Assembly (NCBI GenBank): GCA_028383305.1
Contig: JAOEVD010000007.1
Coordinates: 35,538 to 99,537 of the forward strand
Reading direction: 5' to 3'
DNA length: 64,000 nucleotides
Source: Candidatus Puniceispirillum sp.
GTDB lineage: Bacteria > Pseudomonadota > Alphaproteobacteria > Puniceispirillales > Puniceispirillaceae
Below the pieces are notes generated by a model. That model was not told the origin of the DNA, made no database searches, and saw nothing but the letters and a program-made list of their open reading frames with translations. A program made the position numbers and the translations under genes. Below, piece after piece: positions 50,292-58,108 of this stretch (position 1 is the first letter of the stretch; each line of letters begins with the position of its first letter).

Positions 50292-51651
50292 ATATGGCGT
50301 AGCGCCGCTTGAATTGGGATTAACACGTGAGTTCTCCTCGTTCTGCTCGAACTTGAAATTTACCGATCTACCCCGAGAGGTAGTTGAACAAGCGAAGCGG
50401 GGCATTCTTGATTGGGTGGGCTGCGCGATTGCCGCTAGCGACAATCCCAGAATTGGAAAATTTATCGAGATATTATCAGAGTTTTCCTCAAAAACAGGTG
50501 CGTCAGTGATTGGCCAAAAAGGCGAGTTTGGACCGCTCGAGGCAGCGCTAGTAAATGGTCAAATGGGTCACTTTTATGATTATGATGACACACATATGGG
50601 GGGTGTGGTTCTTCATACTAGTTCCCCGGTTCTTGCCGCCATTTTGGGACTGGGCGAAAATAAGAAAAAAACTGGACAGGACATCATTCTCGCTTACACG
50701 CTTGGGTTTGAAGCAGGGGTTCGGGTTGGCCAAACAGCTCCGGGCCATCACGATGGCGGCTGGCATTTGACGGGCACACTCGGCACTATTGCTGCCGGTG
50801 TGGCATCCGCATCTTTGCTGAATCTCGACGCTGAAAAAACTACTTTTGCACTTGGATTTTCAGCCACTCAAGCGGCGGGCATGCAACAAAACCGGGGCAC
50901 CATGTCCAAATCCTTTCACGCCGGCAGAGCTGCTTCCAATGGTATTCTAGCAGCCTTAATGGCCAGCTCAGGATATGACAGCTCTGATGAAATTGTCGAA
51001 GGACGGAAGGGTTTTTCAAAAATCTACAGTAAGACTCAAAATTATGATTTTTTGACAAAAAATCTGGGCAGCAATTGGGCTATTCTAGCAAATGGGTACA
51101 AGCCATATGCTTGCGGGATAGTTCAACACCCATTGATTGATGCCATGATTACAGCAAGCAAAAACACCAATATTCCACATGATGAGATTGAGAGTGTCGA
51201 TGCCCTCATACACCCTCACACCATTACAATTACAGGCGTTGAAGACCCACAATCCGGACTAAAATCAAAATTCAGCCTAAAGCATTCAGCTGCTGTAGGC
51301 TATATTGACCGCCACGCCGGTCTATCCCAATATTCTGACGCACGAGCAGTCGCTCCAGATGTTTCGTCGCTTCGTCAAAAAATTAACCCAGTTCCCAAAG
51401 ATGACTTTCGAAAAGATCAATGCGAAGTTCGCGTAAAATATAAAAACGGTAATATTGAGACTGTCAACGTTGAGCATGCCCTTGGAACAACAAAAAACCC
51501 CGTCTCATCAGATTTTCTCGTTGAGAAATTTTTAGCTAATGCAAGCGGAAAGTGCCTGAGCTCAAAGCCTGAGGCTATCGTCGAGGCAATATGGAAGTTC
51601 GAAGAACTGCCAGACATAGCAAACCTAATGAGCCTCACTAGAGGTACCTGA
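50281..51651 (+). CDS. MmgE/PrpD family protein (paralogue 6)
   Basis: GILDWVGCAIAASDNP, LVNGQMGHFYDYDDTHMGGVVLHTSSPVLAAILGLGE, GWHLTGTLGTIAAGVASASLL. Confidence 0.9.
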   Translation: MAVKYGVAPLELGLTREFSSFCSNLKFTDLPREVVEQAKRGILDWVGCAIAASDNPRIGKFIEILSEFSSKTGASVIGQKGEFGPLEAALVNGQMGHFYDYDDTHMGGVVLHTSSPVLAAILGLGENKKKTGQDIILAYTLGFEAGVRVGQTAPGHHDGGWHLTGTLGTIAAGVASASLLNLDAEKTTFALGFSATQAAGMQQNRGTMSKSFHAGRAASNGILAALMASSGYDSSDEIVEGRKGFSKIYSKTQNYDFLTKNLGSNWAILANGYKPYACGIVQHPLIDAMITASKNTNIPHDEIESVDALIHPHTITITGVEDPQSGLKSKFSLKHSAAVGYIDRHAGLSQYSDARAVAPDVSSLRQKINPVPKDDFRKDQCEVRVKYKNGNIETVNVEHALGTTKNPVSSDFLVEKFLANASGKCLSSKPEAIVEAIWKFEELPDIANLMSLTRGT

Positions 51652-51683
51652 CAAGCATCCATTAAGAAAAGAAGGCTCCAATA

Positions 51684-52580
51684 ATGTATCTATCTCAAGT
51701 AAATGACGTCAATCATGCCGCAACACTTACGCAGGCGATGGCCCAAAAAGCCAGCTTGTCAGTAGCAGGCGTCTATAACCCACTTTCTGCCAAACTCGCA
51801 AAAGATGCGGGTTTTAAGGTTCTCTATTTGTCTGGGGCAGCTTTATCAGCCTCACTAGCGCTACCAGACCTCGGCGTGATGACTTCAGATGAACTCATTT
51901 ATGCTGTTAGGGGTATTCTAAGATCATCGAATTTACCATTAATCGTGGACTGTGATACCGGATACGGAGAAATCTTGAATTTAATGACGCTGTCACAAAC
52001 ACTTGACAGCATGGGTGTTGCCGCAATCCAGATTGAAGATCAAGAAATGCCAAAAAAATGCGGCCATTTGAATGATAAACGGCTTATATCAGTGGAAGAT
52101 ATGTGTCGTAAGATTGTTGCTTGTAAAGCATCAGTAAAGAAAACATTGGTGTGCGCAAGGACAGACGCAGGGCAGCTTTCAATTGATGAAGCAATCAAAC
52201 GTGCAGTTGCCTATCGGAAAGCTGGGGCGGACATCATCTTCGTTGAGGCACTTGGATCAACATTAGACATGCAAATGGTCAGAGAGCAAGTTGAGGGACC
52301 GCTTTTAGCCAACATGACCGAATTTGGTATCACCCCCGAAACATCCATGGAAGAATGGACAAAATTGGGCTTTGAGTTGGTTATATACCCTGTTTCAGCG
52401 TTGCGCGTTGCCGCCGCCACGATGAAAGGTTTTTACAAAAGCCTGCTACAAAACGGCTCAGCGTCACAATTCAAAGAGCAAATGATGACACGAAGTGAAC
52501 TTTATGATGTGATTGATTATCACCAATTTGAAGAGCTCGATAAAACTATTGTTAAAAGTACAGCTCCCATTTCTGATTGA
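51684..52580 (+). CDS. Isocitrate lyase/PEP mutase family protein, copy 2
   Basis: VAGVYNPLSAKLAKDAGFKVLYLSGAALSASL, IVDCDTGYGEILNLMTL, EDQEMPKKCGHLNDKRLIS. Confidence 0.9.
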   Translation: MYLSQVNDVNHAATLTQAMAQKASLSVAGVYNPLSAKLAKDAGFKVLYLSGAALSASLALPDLGVMTSDELIYAVRGILRSSNLPLIVDCDTGYGEILNLMTLSQTLDSMGVAAIQIEDQEMPKKCGHLNDKRLISVEDMCRKIVACKASVKKTLVCARTDAGQLSIDEAIKRAVAYRKAGADIIFVEALGSTLDMQMVREQVEGPLLANMTEFGITPETSMEEWTKLGFELVIYPVSALRVAAATMKGFYKSLLQNGSASQFKEQMMTRSELYDVIDYHQFEELDKTIVKSTAPISD

Positions 52581-52972
52581 CCCAATACTTAACAAATTCT
52601 CCAGACAACTTGATTGGATCTGCCGCAAAAAGACCTTTGGGTAATCAATACATGTTTCTATCAACTAAATGATAATTACGCCTTATACTCCCAATTAATG
52701 TTGTCGTATTGGGCGGGATTGGTTTCAACTTTGCTCCAAATTTGGTGTTGGCATTGGGTAGGCTGATTAATGAGCCTGTTCAGACTTCAATTAGCCATAA
52801 ATCGTTAAATGTAACTTGCCGAAGTTGTCAAAAAGTCAACTCTTAATACCATTGTTAAAACTACCGCCTGGCCTCTGGTTTTTCTGAGCAAAAAGGATCT
52901 ATCGAGCACGTAAAACTTTACAAAAATGAAATAGAATATAATTTTATATCAACCGGCTATTTTTTGGAGTTC

Positions 52973-53734
52973 ATGATGGCACAGGGCAGAAAAACAGCAC
53001 TTATCACCGGGTCAGGTAAAAACATAGGTCGAGGGATTGCGCATGAACTGGCCAAAGCTGGTCACAATATCGTCGTAAATGGCAGCACAAATTTTAACGC
53101 GGCTGAGGCAGTGGCAGAAGAGGTGCGTGCACTTGGTGTGGACGCGTCTGTAGCAATGGGCAATATAGGTGTCAGACAAGAGGCAGAACTAATCATCAGC
53201 AAAGCTGTAGACGCTTTTGGGAGCATAGATATTCTTGTCAATAATGCGGCCATTAGACCTCACGGGCCATTTCTAGAAATAGAGAACAATGAATGGCAAA
53301 ATGTGATTAACGTGAATATGAACGGACCAATTTGGCTTGCGCGTGCAGCTTTGCCTTTCATGGTAAAAAAAGGCTGGGGACGCGTGATCCATTTTACCGG
53401 CATGAATGCGCAAAGGGGTTACCCAGGTGCAGGCTTCGTCTCAGTCTCAAAACATGCCCTTTGGGGACTGACGAAGGCCCTTGCAGTCGAGTTTGGACCT
53501 AGCGGGATAACGTCGAATATTATTTCTCCAGGCACTTTTCCACCGGACGGCGCCGATATGGAGAATCCCGAGCCTAATAAAAATTATCAGAAACTATTGA
53601 AAGACAATCCGTCAGGACGTTTGGGCAAGCCCAGTGATATTGGTGGAATGATCGCTTACTTGTGCTCAGAAAATGGTGGCTTCGTTAACGGTCAAATGCT
53701 GCAGATCAATGGTGGTGTGGTGATGCAATATTAA
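52973..53734 (+). CDS. SDR-family oxidoreductase
   Basis: KTALITGSGKNIGRGIAHELAKAG, DILVNNAAIRPHG, NGQMLQINGGVVMQY. Confidence 0.85.
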   Translation: MMAQGRKTALITGSGKNIGRGIAHELAKAGHNIVVNGSTNFNAAEAVAEEVRALGVDASVAMGNIGVRQEAELIISKAVDAFGSIDILVNNAAIRPHGPFLEIENNEWQNVINVNMNGPIWLARAALPFMVKKGWGRVIHFTGMNAQRGYPGAGFVSVSKHALWGLTKALAVEFGPSGITSNIISPGTFPPDGADMENPEPNKNYQKLLKDNPSGRLGKPSDIGGMIAYLCSENGGFVNGQMLQINGGVVMQY

Positions 53735-53820
53735 ACTGGATTAAGATCACTATTGATTCATGATAGTTGGCTTGCACTTTTTAATAAGTGTATGGATAGC
53801 CGAATTCTTCCAACTACTTT

Positions 53821-55212
53821 TTACACTGGCAATTCAGAGAAAAGTCTGTCTGCATTTGAGTCTGGGCTGCTGAAGAATAACTCAAGCGACTCAAAAGCGA
53901 GCAGCGCTTCCTCGTGCTTTAACCCACCATATGTGCAGTTAGCAATAAATTTGGATTTTATTTCTGAGTCGGTCATGGGCTGGTTCTTTCCGCCACGCAT
54001 GCAGGGCTGTTTAAAATGGTGAACAACCCCAGACCTTGTGTGGACTTCTAACCAGCCGACATAGTCTCTAGGGTATGGGTCCTCAGGGTTTATTTTGTAC
54101 GAAACCCGATGCGCAAGCTTAATCACTCGATCATCAGCAAGAGTTTTTTCGGTAAATTGTAAAAGCCCAGCATCACCAAAAACCATGCCAACGGCTACGC
54201 AATAAGGGACAGAAAACTTTGCACCATATGGTGTTGAAGGCCGACGCTTTTCTTCTAAGGGCTCCCATAACCTATGGACAGTTCCCTCGCCTATATGAGC
54301 CACAATCTTTTCAACGTCTTCAATGTCAACCTTACCAAGTGCACTTATCGCACAATCAATAAACGGCTGCGTCATTGTACCACACGCGAAAGGCTTAAAA
54401 GCAACTTGGTCAAAATGCCACGATCCACCCCAGTTGTCCAAAACCGATAAATCCTGTTTTATTGAAGGGTCGGCAAAAGCCTTAAAGAAACCATGTTCTC
54501 CCTCAAAAACTGTTCTGGGTCCAAGAAAGCCATTTCTTGCCATAAGAGCTGCCTTGAGACCACTAGCTGCAGCCCAGCCTGGATGCATGCGTTTTGTCCA
54601 AGTTCCCTCAGCAAGATACTCAATGATGCCAGACGTCATACTTCCCACAATACCAAGAGCACTAGCCAACTGTTTAGGCTGCAATTGGAGACAGACTCCT
54701 GCAGCCGCAGTAGCGCCAAAAGCACCTAATACACCCGTTGGATGAAACCCCTGCCGGTGAATTGCAGTCGGTGCAACAACTACAAGTCGACAAATGAGTT
54801 CAGCAGCTAAAGAAATTGATCTTACCCAATCATGACGGTCGATTTGACATATACTACTGAGAGCAATCATTGGTGGAACCAAAGATGCGGCTAAGTGAAC
54901 AGGTGTGCCCTCGTAAGTGTCATCAAAATCTTCTCCGTGTATTGCTGTTCCATTTACCAAACAGCTGTCATACGACCCTAATTTAGTTTTATGGCCAACA
55001 GCCCAGCAACCGCCTTTTTCAATCGCTGATTCTTTGACCGAAAGAATATAATCCTCGTTACGAGCAGCGTACATCAAACCCACAGCGTCATATGTCATGC
55101 GCGCTATAATTTGATTACTTGTGTGCGGTAAAGCCGTAGCTTCATCAAGTGCCCACTTGGCAAAATTTTCTGCAATACTTGTGCTTTCAGCCTCTGTTGA
55201 GTTTTTATTCAT
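53821..55212 (-). CDS. MmgE/PrpD family protein (paralogue 7)
   Basis: MTYDAVGLMYAARNED, LVNGTAIHGEDFDDTYEGTPVHLAASLVPPMIALSS, GFHPTGVLGAFGATAAAGVCL. Confidence 0.9.
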   Translation of the reverse strand: MNKNSTEAESTSIAENFAKWALDEATALPHTSNQIIARMTYDAVGLMYAARNEDYILSVKESAIEKGGCWAVGHKTKLGSYDSCLVNGTAIHGEDFDDTYEGTPVHLAASLVPPMIALSSICQIDRHDWVRSISLAAELICRLVVVAPTAIHRQGFHPTGVLGAFGATAAAGVCLQLQPKQLASALGIVGSMTSGIIEYLAEGTWTKRMHPGWAAASGLKAALMARNGFLGPRTVFEGEHGFFKAFADPSIKQDLSVLDNWGGSWHFDQVAFKPFACGTMTQPFIDCAISALGKVDIEDVEKIVAHIGEGTVHRLWEPLEEKRRPSTPYGAKFSVPYCVAVGMVFGDAGLLQFTEKTLADDRVIKLAHRVSYKINPEDPYPRDYVGWLEVHTRSGVVHHFKQPCMRGGKNQPMTDSEIKSKFIANCTYGGLKHEEALLAFESLELFFSSPDSNADRLFSELPV

Positions 55213-55257
55213 AGTAAATGCATCTCTGTAAAAAAAATAAAAAAAGATCGGGTCGGG

Positions 55258-55428
55258 TTAGCGATACTTATCAACAAATGGGGGCTCAATCATAAAGTCG
55301 AAAACACTCTTGCCAGTTGAGATACGAATATCTTGTTTGTCGATTGGCCATTTGCGGCTTCTCGCACGCCTGTGGAGCTTTACAGCTCCATCCATAATCA
55401 ACACAGAATCTTCACGCAAAACAGGCAT
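55258..55428 (-). pseudogene. Small 56 aa ORF, possible N-terminal remnant of a tyrosine recombinase/integrase
   Basis: MPVLREDSVLIMDGAVKLHRRARSRKWPIDKQDIRISTGKSVFDFMIEPPFVDKYR; VKLHRRARSRKW...IRISTGKS resembles integrase N-terminal SAM-like/arm-binding pattern; adjacent to tRNA scar. Confidence 0.3.
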
Positions 55429-55509
55429 CTAACACATCCAATCACTATAAAAACGATATAGTCTGTGGCGACTGGAAGCCAAGCAAAAAGTGTGCAAGAG
55501 GTATGTAAC

Positions 55510-55542
55510 GAAAAAACCGCCTCAAGATCTTTTTTGAGACGC
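55510..55542 (-). terminator. Intrinsic terminator downstream of tRNA(CAT) 3' remnant
   Basis: Minus strand CGTCTCAAAAAAGATCTTGAGGCGGTTTTTT, stem CGTCTCAA/TTGAGGCG plus T run. Confidence 0.7.
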
Positions 55543-55570
55543 TGCAATATATTGATAGTATTGAGAGAAA

Positions 55571-55621
55571 TGGTAGCGGAGGAGGGACTCGAACCCCCGA
55601 CACGCGGATTATGATTCTGCT
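55571..55621 (-). pseudogene. Truncated tRNA (CAT anticodon; Ile2/Met type) 3' half
   Basis: Minus strand AGCAGAATCATAATCCGCGTGTCGGGGGTTCGAGTCCCTCCTCCGCTACCA: anticodon arm (loop ATCATAA), T-arm GGGGGTTCGAGTCCC, acceptor 3' strand and CCA; D-arm and 5' acceptor absent. Confidence 0.75.
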
Positions 55622-55881
55622 AATCCAATGTGTTTATAAATTCTAACGTCCAATTACCAACCCTTCCCAATATTACCGAAAAATTATTATACAGAGGTTA
55701 TGAAAGCCACATGTTTCACATATGATTGAACTATGCTGGGAAAACATAGCCTCTCAACCGCTAACGCATATGATACTGAAGCACTAGAAGATGCTTTGGA
55801 AGGCGCTTGTGGTGGCAATCTCCAATCACTCAACGTCATGAACTAAGGCGGCTAGCAACATCTCTCTGGTATGATACGGAG

Positions 55882-56388
55882 ATGAATAAACAGGATGCAA
55901 TTCAGCAAAATCACAATGAGCCACTCAAAGCCATAACAAACTTCAAAGCCAACCTTCAGCGGCGAAAGAAGACTTCAGATATAATGACTAGCTCGGGGTT
56001 GATGGAAGTGCCCGAACCTGCCCGTACGATACTCATTGCCGACATAGCTTACACATTCCGGGACGAAATCGACGCCTACACACAAATCGATTTTGGCAAT
56101 GATAAACATGTAAAATTACTTAAAGTCGTTGTTGATAGAAGCATTGCAAAAGTTGCTGGCAAGCAGGGGCGCCCCGTTAATGAGCCAATGGACGAGTTCT
56201 TCATTGGGCTGAGAGACCTTTATGAAGCGGCAACTGGCAAAGAGGCTATTGCCAGGGCACACCACACTAGTGTGCACTACAGTGATTTCGAAACGCTAAT
56301 GTATCTTGGCTACCAAATCATCAGATCTGCACAAGAGTACCAAGCAGCACTAAAAGCTTATCAGCGCGCCATAAGCAGAAATTCTTAA
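55882..56388 (+). CDS. Hypothetical protein in integration module
   Basis: About 168 aa from MNKQDAIQQ; no family recognised. Confidence 0.5.
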   Translation: MNKQDAIQQNHNEPLKAITNFKANLQRRKKTSDIMTSSGLMEVPEPARTILIADIAYTFRDEIDAYTQIDFGNDKHVKLLKVVVDRSIAKVAGKQGRPVNEPMDEFFIGLRDLYEAATGKEAIARAHHTSVHYSDFETLMYLGYQIIRSAQEYQAALKAYQRAISRNS

Positions 56389-56441
56389 GTAACTATAATC
56401 AATAAACAAAAACTGCAGATGTTTTTGTACTTAGCGGAGGC

Positions 56442-56642
56442 ATGTTCAGATTTGGCAGTATGCCACTTATGGATCAGCGTTCTGTACAAATCTCATTACC
56501 CAATGAAGATGCCAATAGCGCACTCATAGCCCTTGCTCGCCTTCTGGGCCGGCAGGCGGTATGTGAATTGGCTGAGGCTGAGCAGGTTGATCCTGTTGCC
56601 CCATTAAATAAGGATGAAGGAGTTGGAAATGACCAGCCATAA
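56442..56642 (+). CDS. Small hypothetical protein upstream of excisionase-like gene
   Basis: 66 aa, MDQRSVQISLPNEDANSALIALARLLGRQAVCELAEAE; start overlaps next gene by 29 nt. Confidence 0.45.
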   Translation: MFRFGSMPLMDQRSVQISLPNEDANSALIALARLLGRQAVCELAEAEQVDPVAPLNKDEGVGNDQP

Positions 56643-56814
56643 ACCTGTTCGTTTGCTCACCCCGGACGAGGCCGCAGACTTTCTATCGGTTTCTCCCCGC
56701 ACCATCAAAAGACTGGTATCAGATGGAAGCCTTCCTGCCATCAAGGTGCGGAACTCCATGCGCTTCAGGTTGCAGGATCTGGAAATGTATATCGCGCGGA
56801 GCCGGTGGTCATGA
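56614..56814 (+). CDS. Excisionase-type helix-turn-helix DNA-binding protein
   Basis: LLTPDEAADFLSVSPRTIKRLVSDGSLPAIKVRNSMRFRLQDLEMYI. Confidence 0.82.
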   Translation: MKELEMTSHKPVRLLTPDEAADFLSVSPRTIKRLVSDGSLPAIKVRNSMRFRLQDLEMYIARSRWS

Positions 56815-57722
56815 GCGCCCCTTCCTGCCGTCCACATATAGGCCTCTCTGGCCTGATTTGCCCCCAACAAACACATGATAGTGAAATACTATATATTGTT
56901 ATGACAAAGGAAAGAGCACAAACCTTAAAAAAACGGTTTTCCTCACACCAAGGGAATAGTCGGCAGACTAAGAAACGTCTTTTATCTGGTTTAATAAAAT
57001 GCGGTAGCTGTGGGGGCTCCATGACGATCGTTAACAGAGAGCGATACTCATGTTCTGCCAAACGAGAAAAAGGTACTTGTGATAACCCCGCAGGCATACA
57101 GGCCCAAGCGCTTGAGAACAGAGTTCTAGGTGGACTTAAGCAAATATTGCTGGGTCTCGAGGACTTTCTTGATGCATTTGCCATCGCCTTCTCAGATGAG
57201 ACTGCCAGAATAAGACGCGAGCGGTACCGAACCGCGCAGACAAAGCAAAGTGAGCTGGCAAAAATACAGCGCTCTATCAACCGATGCCTGGATTTCATCA
57301 CTGACGGTGATGGAAAAATGGATGCAGTAAGAGCTAAACTCTTAGAGCTTGGAAACTCAAAAGAGAGAGTTCTGCAATCAACGAAACAAGAGCCAGCGTC
57401 ATTAAAAGTTGAGCCTCACCCGAATATTGGACAGCTATATAGGCGGCGTGTCGAACACCTAACCAAACTCATGTCTGATGAAAACACTCAGCAAGAAGCA
57501 GCAGATATAATCCGATCACTGATAGACAGAATAGAAATCACACCCAGCGAAAAGCGCGGCCATCCATGCGTTGAACTCGTTGGTGGTCTGGCGGCTATAT
57601 TAAAGTTTGCTGTATCTGAACAACAAAAAACCGCCATCCAAGAGGATAGCGGTGTCTGTAGGGTCTTGTTGGTTGCGGGGGCAGGATTAGCTCAAGACCC
57701 TACCATTAGTGTTTGGGTATGA
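56811..57722 (+). pseudogene. Serine (large) recombinase C-terminal fragment lacking the resolvase catalytic domain
   Basis: RLLSGLIKCGSCGGSMTIVNRERYSCSAKREKGTCDNP zinc-ribbon plus coiled-coil; no N-terminal resolvase domain; overlaps excisionase stop (ATGA). Confidence 0.75.
57669..57720 (-). repeat. Direct repeat copy 2; tRNA-fMet-like 3' terminus (probable att scar)
   Basis: TTGGTTGCGGGGGCAGGATTAGCTCAAGACCCTACCATTA...; recombinase fragment reads through it (LVAGAGLAQDPTISVWV). Confidence 0.7.
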
Positions 57723-58108
57723 AACTGCAGCAGATGAGAGCCTTGAACCCCTATAAATGCTCAGAGGCACGCGCATTATGACAAAATTGCTTTAACTTTT
57801 CCTGTTTTATAACAATGGATTATACGCACATAAATCAGGTGTGTTGAAAAGTGTGTAATGATTATTTGAGATAATGTTCAACTTAATCCAAATTTTTTAT
57901 CCATACTCTTTAACCAGCTGCAACTCGGGAAAGACGAACCACTCGCCTTCTCTAGCAAGGATTAGCAACTTTGTAGACTTATCGAAAATAACAATTCAAG
58001 CATCAAAACAGGGTCGCCACTTCCAAAACGGTTCTAAAGACAGATCAGAAACGTTTTAGTTTTGCTATCTCCAAGACGATGAAAAAATTCTTCAGAACCG
58101 GAATGATT

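Noticed and set aside
54323-54745. 140-aa plus-strand ORF resembling the antisense ORF at 45088..45498
   Set aside because: The similarity simply mirrors the two sister PrpD genes on the opposite strand; not independent evidence of coding.
55571-55621. Calling this a functional tRNA
   Set aside because: The expected D-arm and 5' acceptor sequence are absent to the right, so only a 3' half is supported.
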